A DNA stretch of 64,000 nucleotides. Origin: Flavobacterium weaverense. Its GTDB lineage: Bacteria > Bacteroidota > Bacteroidia > Flavobacteriales > Flavobacteriaceae. The DNA is taken from NCBI RefSeq assembly GCF_003688495.1, contig NZ_REFH01000014.1:1-64000 (forward strand), given 5' to 3'. Both the position numbers and the translations under genes were made by a program. Every line of letters begins with the position of its first letter. Within the stretch, counting starts at the first letter, position 1. The notes below the pieces were generated by a model, which did no database searches, was not told the DNA's origin, and saw nothing but the letters and a program-made list of their open reading frames with translations. Shown here piece by piece: positions 35,725 through 44,458 of the stretch.

Positions 35725-36927
35725 TTATAAGTACCACTGTTTGTATCTCAATAATGCTTCAGCAAAATAATAGTCAGCATATGTTAATGGTACGTCGATT
35801 TCATTATTATGAGGAATTGATCCCACACTATGCATTAAAAGATATCCTCCGTTAGTTCCTAATTTAGCTCTGTATTTGTCACTTGATAATGCAACTAACA
35901 TTGTTTTAGCAGCTGAAACATATTTTTCCTTTTCCTTTCCAGTTGTGTATTGACCTAATTCTAATAATGAAGAAGCAAATACTGAACCAGCAGAAACATC
36001 TCTTAAAGCATTAGGTATTTCTGGAGCATCAAAATCCCAGTATGGAATTTTATCAGCAGGTAAATTCGGATGATTTAATATAAATTCAGCGATTCCTTTA
36101 GCTTGCTTTAAGTAAGCAGGATCTTTTGTAAAGCGATACATCATTGTGTAACCATATAATGCCCAACCTTGACCGCGGCTCCAAGCACTTTCGTCAGAGA
36201 AACCTTGTGCTGTAACTTTTTTTCTAACTTCTCCGTTCGTTAGATCGTAATCTAAAACGTGATAGCTGCTGTAATCAGGTCTAAAGTGATTTTTGATTGT
36301 AGTATTAGAGTGCGTTCTTGCAATATCAGCAAAACTTTTATCAGTGCTATTTTGGCTTGCCCATTCTAGCATTTCTAAATTCATCATGTTATCAATAATT
36401 ACCGGTCCTACAAATCCTTTTTGGCGTAAAGCACCTTCTGATATTTCCCAAGATTGTATCACCTTAGCATCTGGACGGTATCTTGTAGCTAATGATTTAG
36501 CAGATTGTAGTATTACATCCTTATACTCTTTTTTATTTTCTAAGCGGTATGCGTTACCAAAACTACAATACATCATAAAACCTAAATCGTGATTTTCAGT
36601 AAAATATTTAACAGGTTCTAAAACAGTTAATTTCTGATTTGCTGCTGCTAATAATGTAGGGTTTTTTGTGTACTCGTAAATGTAAAGTAGTGTTCCAGGA
36701 TAGAAACCGCTACACCACCAGTACGCATCACTATTAATATTTTTATTGTCTTTAAACGTTTTAGGTAAAGAATCCTTCGGAGTATTTTTGATTAAATATT
36801 GATACTGCTTTTCAGCAAACGCAAAATTTTCATCGATAAGCGCCTTCATTTCTTGTTTGTCATTATCTTTTGATGCACCGCAGCTATTTAGAACAATTGC
36901 AATGAGTAGGAATTTAATGATTTTCAT
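35725..36927 (-). CDS. GH88 unsaturated glucuronyl hydrolase, lipoprotein
   Basis: The 400-residue protein has a lipobox (VLNSC, Cys16). The GH88 (alpha/alpha)6 barrel is marked by WWCSGFYPGTLL, NHDLGFMMYCSFG, VIIDNMMNLEMLEWAS (with the two conserved catalytic Asp regions) and SAWSRGQGWALYGY. The enzyme hydrates the double bond of 4,5-unsaturated uronyl sugars left by lyases, releasing the open keto-deoxy uronate used by KduI. It links the PL8 lyase to the cytoplasmic Kdu pathway. It lies downstream of the susC1-susD1 terminator, so it starts a separate transcript or depends on read-through. Confidence 0.93.
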   Translation of the reverse strand: MKIIKFLLIAIVLNSCGASKDNDKQEMKALIDENFAFAEKQYQYLIKNTPKDSLPKTFKDNKNINSDAYWWCSGFYPGTLLYIYEYTKNPTLLAAANQKLTVLEPVKYFTENHDLGFMMYCSFGNAYRLENKKEYKDVILQSAKSLATRYRPDAKVIQSWEISEGALRQKGFVGPVIIDNMMNLEMLEWASQNSTDKSFADIARTHSNTTIKNHFRPDYSSYHVLDYDLTNGEVRKKVTAQGFSDESAWSRGQGWALYGYTMMYRFTKDPAYLKQAKGIAEFILNHPNLPADKIPYWDFDAPEIPNALRDVSAGSVFASSLLELGQYTTGKEKEKYVSAAKTMLVALSSDKYRAKLGTNGGYLLMHSVGSIPHNNEIDVPLTYADYYFAEALLRYKQWYL

Positions 36928-37038
36928 AATGATTAGAATTTTAGTTGACTTCTTGTAAGAGTGAATAACATTTAATAAAATGCTTTATGACAGTAAAGCG
37001 TGATAAAAATGAATGTGTTTAAAAAATAAATGCTTTTT

Positions 37039-37100
37039 AAAAATTGAGCACAATCTATATTATGTTGTTTTAAAAAACAAAATTTAGATTGCGCTCAATT
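37039..37100 (-). terminator. Terminator of the susC1-susD1 operon
   Basis: AATTGAGC (37042-37049) pairs with GCTCAATT (37093-37100) and the stem continues inward through CAATCTA/TAGATTG. On the minus strand a T-run follows. It begins 39 bases after the susD1 stop at 37139. Confidence 0.8.
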
Positions 37101-37138
37101 AGATAACTTATTATGATTGACTAATTAGTCACTTTTTA

Positions 37139-38803
37139 TTACCAACCTGGATTCTGAGTAATTTCTTTATTAGAAGCGATTTCTCTTGAAGGTATAGGAT
37201 ACAATAAGTGTTTTGCTTCAACGTTAAGTCCACCAAAACCACCGTATTGTTGGTTTCCAAGTGTTGGAGCAGTTGACATTTCTGCACCTACTGAATTCAT
37301 TGTTTGTACAAATTTACCCCAACGAATCAAATCTGATTTACGAGTTCCCTCAAAACATAGTTCACGCATACGTTCATCTTCAATTGCCGATTGAAAAGCA
37401 CCTTTAGATAAACCAGCTGGTAAATCAGCCACTGCACTTACTGTATTGATAGCAAGTCCATATCCTCTACGTCTTACTTGGTTTACAGCATTGTAAGCTG
37501 CAACTGTTGGTCCGTTTACTTGATTTTCAGATTCAGCCATCATTAATAAAACATCAGCATATCTTAACACAGGAAAATTGTTTGGATTATGATTTTTTTC
37601 CTTTGGCAAAAGCGCTTCATATTCTCTTCTCCATTTACCACAGTCTCTACCGTAAGGAAATTCAGAAGCTCTTGCTCCAGCTAATTTATTTATAGGATTT
37701 TTAGCTCCAGTTGTATTATTAAACGTATAGGTAGTAAGTACCCAGTCGCGTCTTAAATCTCCATCACCATATTTATTAAACAATCTTCCAGTTCCTCTGA
37801 TGAAACCATAACTGTAACCAATTTGGTTGAAAAGTGCAGCTCCTGTAAAAGTAATACCGTTAGTGTTTCCTAAACGACCAGTTTCAACATATCCATCACC
37901 ACGATTTCCTTTAAAATCAATCTCCCACATAGATTCTTTTACATCGTAAATATCTTGTACATGATTGATAAATATCTGGCGGTACGCATTATTTGCGGTA
38001 CTTCCACCATTAGAAGGATTGAAAGTGTTGTATTTTGGGTCTGGGTTAGCAGTAACATTCAAAGCATGTTCTCCTGAATCCATAACCTTTTTAGACCATG
38101 CTAAAGCATCTTTATACTTTGCAGTGTCATTTAAAGGAAAGCCTGCCATAGTCAAACATACTCTTGAAAGAATTCCTTGAACTACTGTTTTAGAAACACG
38201 ACTAGAATACCCGTATGCACTAGAACTTCCAACTTTAGCTTCTGCCTCGGTCATATCTTTCAATATTTGAGCATAAATTTCAGCTACTGGTGTTGCTGGC
38301 TGTTGTGTTCCATTAGGAGTTGTTGTTGGAGATGTTTTCATTGGTACAGCACCAAAACCTTTAACTAGCATAAAATGATAATATCCTCTTAGAAATAATG
38401 CTTCTCCTAGTATAACTTGGCGTTTTCCTTCATCCATCGCGGGAAGATTGATGTTTGCAATTAAATCATTTGCTCTATTAAGTCCGTCATAAAGCGTGTT
38501 CCACATGTTAGAAATAGTAGGATCTGTTGGGTTAAAAACGTAAACCATTGGTTCTGTTTTTTGACCACTTCTTGCATAGAAACCTTCGTCAGTACACGCT
38601 TCTAATTTTGTATACAAAGATTCTCCATAAAGTGATGCTGATCCTAATGGATCGTAAACACCAGCTAAACCTTGCGTTAATCCTTCCTCATTTGTAAAAT
38701 ATTGAGATTGAGCAATTTTATCAATTGGCTTCGTATTTAAAAAATCTTCACAAGAGCTCGACAGTACGGCTACTAATGCTAGTGTTATATATATTTTTTT
38801 CAT
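37139..38803 (-). CDS. RagB/SusD-family outer-membrane glycan-binding lipoprotein (pair 1)
   Basis: The 554-residue precursor has a lipobox (LSSSC, Cys18) followed by EDFLNTKP, the usual SusD start. The N-terminal tetratricopeptide-like region (AEALFLRGYYHFMLVKGFG) and the C-terminal end typical of RagB/SusD (VLRYADVLLMMAESENQV ... YPIPSREIASNKEITQNPGW) are complete. SusD proteins sit as a lid on the SusC barrel and bind oligosaccharides. It is 20 bases downstream of susC1, forming a classical pair. Confidence 0.95.
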   Translation of the reverse strand: MKKIYITLALVAVLSSSCEDFLNTKPIDKIAQSQYFTNEEGLTQGLAGVYDPLGSASLYGESLYTKLEACTDEGFYARSGQKTEPMVYVFNPTDPTISNMWNTLYDGLNRANDLIANINLPAMDEGKRQVILGEALFLRGYYHFMLVKGFGAVPMKTSPTTTPNGTQQPATPVAEIYAQILKDMTEAEAKVGSSSAYGYSSRVSKTVVQGILSRVCLTMAGFPLNDTAKYKDALAWSKKVMDSGEHALNVTANPDPKYNTFNPSNGGSTANNAYRQIFINHVQDIYDVKESMWEIDFKGNRGDGYVETGRLGNTNGITFTGAALFNQIGYSYGFIRGTGRLFNKYGDGDLRRDWVLTTYTFNNTTGAKNPINKLAGARASEFPYGRDCGKWRREYEALLPKEKNHNPNNFPVLRYADVLLMMAESENQVNGPTVAAYNAVNQVRRRGYGLAINTVSAVADLPAGLSKGAFQSAIEDERMRELCFEGTRKSDLIRWGKFVQTMNSVGAEMSTAPTLGNQQYGGFGGLNVEAKHLLYPIPSREIASNKEITQNPGW

Positions 38804-38823
38804 TTGTAAATGATTTAATGTTA

Positions 38824-41800
38824 TTAAAATGAAATGTTTGTTCCAAAAACAATTGTGCGTGCACGTGGGTAAGATGAGAAATCAAATCCTGATGTTAGTG
38901 CAGAATTATAACTATTTACCTCTGGATCTGATCCTGAATATTTAGTCCATGTAATTAAGTTTTGTCCTGAAACATAAAATCTCATTGATTTAAGACGAAG
39001 TCTTTTAGTAAATTCTGACTCAAAGTTGTACCCTAGAGATACCGTTTTTAAACGTAAGAATGAACCATCTTCAACAATTGCAGATGAATAACCTCCAATT
39101 GCACCAGTATATCCTCTTGCACGTGGAATATCTGAAGTTGGATTGTCAGCAGACCAACGATCATTGTAGCTTGCATACTGATTTAAGTATCCTTGATTTC
39201 TTGAGTTACCTTCAAAAATAAGTTTGTTTGCATTCAAGATATCATTACCATAAGACCATTGTAGGAATACATTCAAATCAAAACCTTTGTAAGTGAAGTT
39301 GTTGCTAAATCCACCTGTGTGAATTGGCTGTCCTCTACCTATAATTGTGTAATCACTTGTAGTAATAGCTAAATCGCCATTTTGATCTTTGTATTTAGCA
39401 TCTCCCGGTTGGATTGCTCCTCTAGCATTTCCATTAGCGGCAACATCTGGTTTTAAAGTGTAAACATTTGTTGTAGTGTTTAAATTAAAATCTTCATACT
39501 TATACGTTCCTAATGATTCGTAACCGTACATTAAACCTAATGGATCTCCCACTCTTGTAATATAAGCAGTTGTATTTCTCCAGCTCTGATCCCAAGGAAT
39601 AGATCTTTGAATTGCACTTCCATCGTCACCTAATGCAACAACTTTATTTTTGTTAAAAGAAATGTTAGCGCTAGATGTCCAAGAGAAATCTTTTGTTTGG
39701 ATATTTTTTGTCGTAAGGCTTAATTCCAAACCTTTGTTTTCTACACTTCCAACATTTTTTGTTGCTGTTCCAAATCCAGAAGAAGGAGCTAGTTGTGTTT
39801 GTAGCAATAAATCTTTAGTCAACTTTTTATATACATCTGCTGAAAAAGTAATACGTTGTTTGAAAAAACCAATATCTAGTCCAGCATCTACCTGCTCAGT
39901 AGATTCCCATTTTAATTCAGAGTTACCAAGATTAGTAGCAACAACTCCTGCTACGTAAGCGTTGTTAAAAACATAGCTAGATCCAATTGGATTGAAGTAT
40001 CTTGTTAGATAATCAAAATTTCCAACTCTGTTATTTCCTGTTACACCATAACTAACGCGCAATTTACCTTCTGATAAAACTGTGCTCTTTTTAAGGAATT
40101 TTTCATTTTTGAAAGTCCATGCAGCTGCTCCTGAAGGAAAATAACCCCAGTGATTTTTAGAAGGAAATTTAGAAGATCCATCTGCTCTAAATGAAGCAGT
40201 TAATTGATATCTTGAATCGTAATTATAATTAACTCTTCCTAAGAATGAAGACATAGTCCAAACTGAAGCTGTTGAATCTACCCTTTGTTGAACACCTTGG
40301 CTTAATCCACCCAATCCTAGGTCTTCATTAGGTAATCTTGAAGCGGCAACACCATCTGTCCATATATCAAATTTTTGAGCAGTAAATCCACCTAAAACAT
40401 CAATCTTAGCTTTTTTAGATATTTTTTTATTCCATGTTAATGTGTTTTCATTCAACCAGTTGCTTGAACTAATGTTGTTGATGCTTCCTCTTGGTCCACC
40501 GTTTGAACCAGCTGGATTACCGTATTGAGTTTGTGAATTATCAAAACTGTTTTGAGTAGCACGATTTTCAGTAATACCAAAAGTAGTTCTCAATTTTAAA
40601 TCTTTAGTAATCAAATATTCAACGTATGAATTTGCGCTAAAGTTTTTAGTGTTATTGACACGATATGTGTTTTGAAGGTTTATTACAGGGTTTACTCTGT
40701 AATCATTTAATGGATCAATATCCGGATCTATAAATGAATCTTCTTGAGAAGGATCTGTAAGAACTGGTCTTGCTCCCCAAACTGCTACCATCACATTTGA
40801 TGTTGAACTACCAGATTCAGAAACTACTGGATTTAAACCAGATTGTCTCAAGTAGCTGTAATTTGCATTAACTCCTACTTTTAATTTTTCAGTAATCTTG
40901 TAATCAAGTACAGTTCTACCTTGATATCTTTTGTAATTAGAATTTAATAAAATTCCGTCTTGGTCGATTGTCGAACCAGAAAAAACATATTTCAATTTCT
41001 TAGTTCCTCCAGATACAGAAAGATTGTTGTTTGTAACCACAGCAACACGTTGTGTCTTGTCTTGCCAATCAATTCCTTTTTCCGTTTTGTAGTAATCTAA
41101 TGTTTTTCCACCAGCAAGATAAATTTCAGTTGGAGTACGTGGTGTTCCAGTTGCACCAGGCGTAAGTTCTAATTGATATTTTACAAATTCATAAGGATTC
41201 ATTAAAGCAATAGGATTAATGTTTTCTTGAACACCTGTAGAGCTAGAGAAAGAAAAAACAGGTTTACCTTCTTTACCTTTTTTAGTAGTAATCACGATTA
41301 CACCATTTGCTCCCCTTGCACCGTAGATCGCTGTAGCTGAGGCATCTTTTAAGATATCGATAGAAGCAATATCTGCAGGGTTAATAGTATTGTTGTTTTG
41401 ATCTTCAAGTAAGAATCCATCAACAACATACAAAGGACTACTAGATTGAGTAACAGAGTTATTTCCTCTAATAACGATGTTAACACCAGAACCTGGTCTA
41501 CCATCTGATGATGTTACTTGAACTCCTGCAACACGTCCCGCTAAAGCTTCGTCAAATGAACGAACAGGAGCTTTGTTAAGATCAGCTACCGATACAGTAG
41601 CAACTGCACCTGTTAAATCTTTTCTTTTTGAAGTTCCGTATCCAATAACAACGACCTCATCAAGGTCACTCATTTTTGAATTTAGGCTTACGTTTATAAC
41701 TGATTTAGTTCCAACAGTCATTGTAGTGGTTTCAAAACCAACATACGAAAAAACCAATTGGTCTTTTGCTGTAGCACTAATTCTAAACTCACCTTTAGCA

Positions 41801-42003
41801 TCAGTTTGTGTAGCAGTTTTTGACCCTTTAATAGAAACTGTAACTCCTGGAAGTGTTTCTCTTTGATCATCGGTAACTACACCCGAAATCGTTTTACTCT
41901 GCGCCTGAGCGTAAGCTGGAGCGAGTGATAGAAGAACGCCAATAATAAAGCATTTAAAAACACTTATGGTAGATTGACTTTTCAATTTTGAATTTTTTTT
42001 CAT
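38824..42003 (-). CDS. SusC/RagA TonB-dependent outer-membrane transporter (pair 1)
   Basis: The 1059-residue protein has a signal peptide ending AYAQAQS, a carboxypeptidase-regulatory-like domain (ISGVVTDDQRETLPGVTVSIKG), the TonB-box region DEVVVIGYGTSKRKDL, a plug domain with YVVDGFLLED and IYGARGANGVIVITTKKG, and a beta-barrel ending in the aromatic VFGTNISF. It imports oligosaccharides with its SusD lid. I choose the start MKKNSKLK at 42001-42003, two codons inside the first ATG. A LacI-type operator sits in its promoter, 43 bases upstream. Confidence 0.96.
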   Translation of the reverse strand: MKKNSKLKSQSTISVFKCFIIGVLLSLAPAYAQAQSKTISGVVTDDQRETLPGVTVSIKGSKTATQTDAKGEFRISATAKDQLVFSYVGFETTTMTVGTKSVINVSLNSKMSDLDEVVVIGYGTSKRKDLTGAVATVSVADLNKAPVRSFDEALAGRVAGVQVTSSDGRPGSGVNIVIRGNNSVTQSSSPLYVVDGFLLEDQNNNTINPADIASIDILKDASATAIYGARGANGVIVITTKKGKEGKPVFSFSSSTGVQENINPIALMNPYEFVKYQLELTPGATGTPRTPTEIYLAGGKTLDYYKTEKGIDWQDKTQRVAVVTNNNLSVSGGTKKLKYVFSGSTIDQDGILLNSNYKRYQGRTVLDYKITEKLKVGVNANYSYLRQSGLNPVVSESGSSTSNVMVAVWGARPVLTDPSQEDSFIDPDIDPLNDYRVNPVINLQNTYRVNNTKNFSANSYVEYLITKDLKLRTTFGITENRATQNSFDNSQTQYGNPAGSNGGPRGSINNISSSNWLNENTLTWNKKISKKAKIDVLGGFTAQKFDIWTDGVAASRLPNEDLGLGGLSQGVQQRVDSTASVWTMSSFLGRVNYNYDSRYQLTASFRADGSSKFPSKNHWGYFPSGAAAWTFKNEKFLKKSTVLSEGKLRVSYGVTGNNRVGNFDYLTRYFNPIGSSYVFNNAYVAGVVATNLGNSELKWESTEQVDAGLDIGFFKQRITFSADVYKKLTKDLLLQTQLAPSSGFGTATKNVGSVENKGLELSLTTKNIQTKDFSWTSSANISFNKNKVVALGDDGSAIQRSIPWDQSWRNTTAYITRVGDPLGLMYGYESLGTYKYEDFNLNTTTNVYTLKPDVAANGNARGAIQPGDAKYKDQNGDLAITTSDYTIIGRGQPIHTGGFSNNFTYKGFDLNVFLQWSYGNDILNANKLIFEGNSRNQGYLNQYASYNDRWSADNPTSDIPRARGYTGAIGGYSSAIVEDGSFLRLKTVSLGYNFESEFTKRLRLKSMRFYVSGQNLITWTKYSGSDPEVNSYNSALTSGFDFSSYPRARTIVFGTNISF

Positions 42004-42037
42004 AAACATCTCAAATTGGTTTTGGCTTAATAATACA

Positions 42038-42069
42038 CAATGTTATGAAAACGTTTTCAGAACACCAAA
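42038..42069 (-). promoter_or_regulatory. susC1 promoter with embedded LacI-type operator
   Basis: On the minus strand, TTTG (42066-42069) is followed after 20 bases by TAACATTG (42038-42045), close to the TAnnTTTG consensus. The spacer contains the perfect 14-bp palindrome TGAAAACGTTTTCA (42046-42059) with the central CG typical of LacI/GalR operators, directly against the -7 box. A bound repressor would block the promoter. Confidence 0.75.
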
Positions 42070-42682
42070 TTAAAATTATAAAAATTGGTAAATAGTCTGA
42101 TATTTATATGAATACTCTTTTTTTTCTGACAATTTTGAGTATTATTGATTATGAATATAGTTATAAATTACACATATTGTTTTTATTATTCAATAGTACT
42201 GTTTTTGTAGTTCTGGCATTACTTTTCATAATCATCAATTTTTTCTGAAAAAATAGCATAAAAATAATATCCTTTTCATTTTTTATTCAGCTCACTAAAT
42301 CAAAAAATATTATGATTTTATTAAGAAATTAAAATATCTCTGAATATTTGATATTGTTATAGGTAATTCTGTGTGTTTAAATGGTGAAAAAACATATTAT
42401 TGACAGGATCGTAATTGTTTCAAATTGTACTTTATAATTCGTCAGCTCAGAATAAATTACAGCATAACATTTATAGTTATGTCACTAAGTATTTATAATT
42501 ATTAAAAGGCATTTATTGTTTTTAAAGATTTTGAACTATTGCATTTTTAATTAAAATTTCGAATACTAAAAATATTCTTGAAAGATAAATATTGACTGTT
42601 GGTAAATACACTACTAATAAGATTGAAAACTATATTCTCAAAAATCGTATGTAAAGTAAAAACCCACAATTTGAAATAGAAA

Positions 42683-42729
42683 TAAAAAAAACTCTTCAAA
42701 CAATTGTTTAAAATTGATTTGAAGAGTTT
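42683..42729 (-). terminator. Terminator of the sulfatase gene 42757-44301
   Basis: AAACTCTTCAAA (42689-42700) pairs perfectly with TTTGAAGAGTTT (42718-42729); the loop also contains CAATTG. On the minus strand the stem is followed by a T-run. It starts 28 bases after the stop. Confidence 0.88.
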
Positions 42730-42756
42730 AGTTTATTAAGTATGGCCTTTAGTATT

Positions 42757-44301
42757 TTATTTACGAGTTTCTTTTTTAAGCAGTGCGGCTAACTCTTTAA
42801 CTTTTTTTGGATATTTTTTAGCTAGATTATTATTTTCACTTAAATCTGTACTTAAATTATAAAGTTGAGGAACAGATGAATTACCCGTTTCAATGTCAAT
42901 TAATTTATCGTACGGAATACCGTCGTTTGCAGGTATGAATTTCCAGTTTTCTTTTATGATAGCTAATGTTCCACCTAATCCTAGAACATTACCACCTTGC
43001 TCAATTAGTACGCTTCTTCCTTTATCTGATTTGCCAAGGAACGCATCTAAGGTATTCTCGCTATCAGGCGCTTCTCCTATAGGAATGGATTGATTTAATA
43101 AACTAGAAAAAGAAGCTAATAAATCCATTTGACTTATCATCGCTGATGAAATTCTTGGTTGAACAATTTTAGGCCAAGTCAATATAAAAGGTATTCTCGT
43201 TCCTGCTTCTAAAACACTGTATTTTCCACCGCGTAATACTCCGTTTGGCGTATGTCCATTTAATTGTGTCACTGCTTCATCTTGATATCCATCATCCAGT
43301 ACTGGGCCATTATCGCTTGAAAAAATCACCATTGTATTATCTGAAATACCAGAATATTCTAGTTGCTTCATAATTTCACCTACGGTCCAGTCGAGTTGAA
43401 GTATAGCATCACCTCGTAAACCTAAACCACTTTTACCTTTAAACATTGTTGCTGGCATGCGAGGTACATGAGGTTCTGTAAGGGTAAAATACAAAAAGAA
43501 GGGGTTTTCGCGATTTTCTTCGATGTAACTTTTGGCTTTAGCCAAAAATGTAGTTGAGACTTCCTCATCAACCCATCTTGCTTTATGTCCTCCGCTCATA
43601 TAGCCAATTCTCCCAATTCCGTTTACTATTGTGTTTTCATGTCCTTGACCAGGTGAAGATTTCAATTTTAATAATTCTGGATGCTCTTTCCCTGTTGGAT
43701 CATTTCCTACCTTGTTGTTGTAATCAACCTGAATGGGATCGCTTAAATCCAAAGCAACAACACTATGGTTTTCCATGAAAACTGTAGGTACACGGTCAGC
43801 AGTAGCTGGAAATATGAAAGAGTAATCAAATCCAACTTCATTAGGACCTGGTTTTATTTCAGCATTCCAATTTTTTGCGACTTGATCTCCCAAACCTAAA
43901 TGCCATTTTCCCACAATAGCCGTTTTATAGCCAGCTTGTTTGAATAATTTTGGCAAACTCATTTTATCTGTTGGTATAATCAAAGCTGCATCTCCTGGTA
44001 AAATTCCAGTGCCTGATTGTCGCCATGGATATTCTCCAGTCAAAAGCGCGTAGCGAGATGGAGTGCAGGTAGCCGAAGTAGAGTGCGCGTTAGTAAAACG
44101 TACTCCTTGACTCGCCAATTTATCAAGATATGGTGTTGCGATTTTTGTTGCACCATAAGAGCTTAAATCACCGTATCCAAGATCATCTGCATAAATAAAT
44201 ATTACATTCGGTTTTTGTATGTAGCTATCGCTCTTGGATGTTTGGGCGCATAGACTAAAGGTTAGTAAGGACAAACAGCTTACAAATACTTGTTTTATCA
44301 T
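42757..44301 (-). CDS. Secreted S1 sulfatase (CTPSR type, arylsulfatase-like)
   Basis: The 514-residue precursor has a signal peptide (VFVSCLSLLTFSLCAQ). The formylglycine motif C-T-P-S-R starts at Cys79; metal-binding Asp39-Asp40 are in IFIYADDLGYGD. Further family segments: IVGKWHLGLGDQ, VIFSSDNGPV and RGGKYSVLEAGTRIPF. The full-length arylsulfatase A-like fold removes sulfate esters from sugars. It is flanked by terminators on both sides (44353-44404 and 42683-42729), so it seems to be expressed on its own between the two SusCD operons. Confidence 0.92.
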   Translation of the reverse strand: MIKQVFVSCLSLLTFSLCAQTSKSDSYIQKPNVIFIYADDLGYGDLSSYGATKIATPYLDKLASQGVRFTNAHSTSATCTPSRYALLTGEYPWRQSGTGILPGDAALIIPTDKMSLPKLFKQAGYKTAIVGKWHLGLGDQVAKNWNAEIKPGPNEVGFDYSFIFPATADRVPTVFMENHSVVALDLSDPIQVDYNNKVGNDPTGKEHPELLKLKSSPGQGHENTIVNGIGRIGYMSGGHKARWVDEEVSTTFLAKAKSYIEENRENPFFLYFTLTEPHVPRMPATMFKGKSGLGLRGDAILQLDWTVGEIMKQLEYSGISDNTMVIFSSDNGPVLDDGYQDEAVTQLNGHTPNGVLRGGKYSVLEAGTRIPFILTWPKIVQPRISSAMISQMDLLASFSSLLNQSIPIGEAPDSENTLDAFLGKSDKGRSVLIEQGGNVLGLGGTLAIIKENWKFIPANDGIPYDKLIDIETGNSSVPQLYNLSTDLSENNNLAKKYPKKVKELAALLKKETRK

Positions 44302-44352
44302 TTTGAGTTGGATTTGGATAAAAAGAGATAAATTATTTTAAAAATTAAATAT

Positions 44353-44404
44353 AAAAAAAAACTTGTAGATAACAAAACAATATGCATGCTCTGCTATCTA
44401 CAAG
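44353..44404 (-). terminator. Terminator of the susC2-susD2 operon
   Basis: CTTGTAGATA (44362-44371) pairs perfectly with TATCTACAAG (44395-44404), with a 23-base loop. On the minus strand it is followed by T9 (44353-44361). It starts 55 bases after the susD2 stop. Confidence 0.9.
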
Positions 44405-44458
44405 AACTGTCTAAATGTTCGAACAAACTTTAAACAGATTTTTTTTGTTCGTTAGTAA

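Larger units (their letters stand above)
42010..42756. other. 747-bp AT-rich intergenic region upstream of susC1
   Basis: No gene is seen. It holds the susC1 promoter with its operator (42038-42069) at the left end and the terminator of the sulfatase gene (42683-42729) at the right end. The roughly 600 bases between are very AT-rich with no conserved structure that I recognise. Confidence 0.6.
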
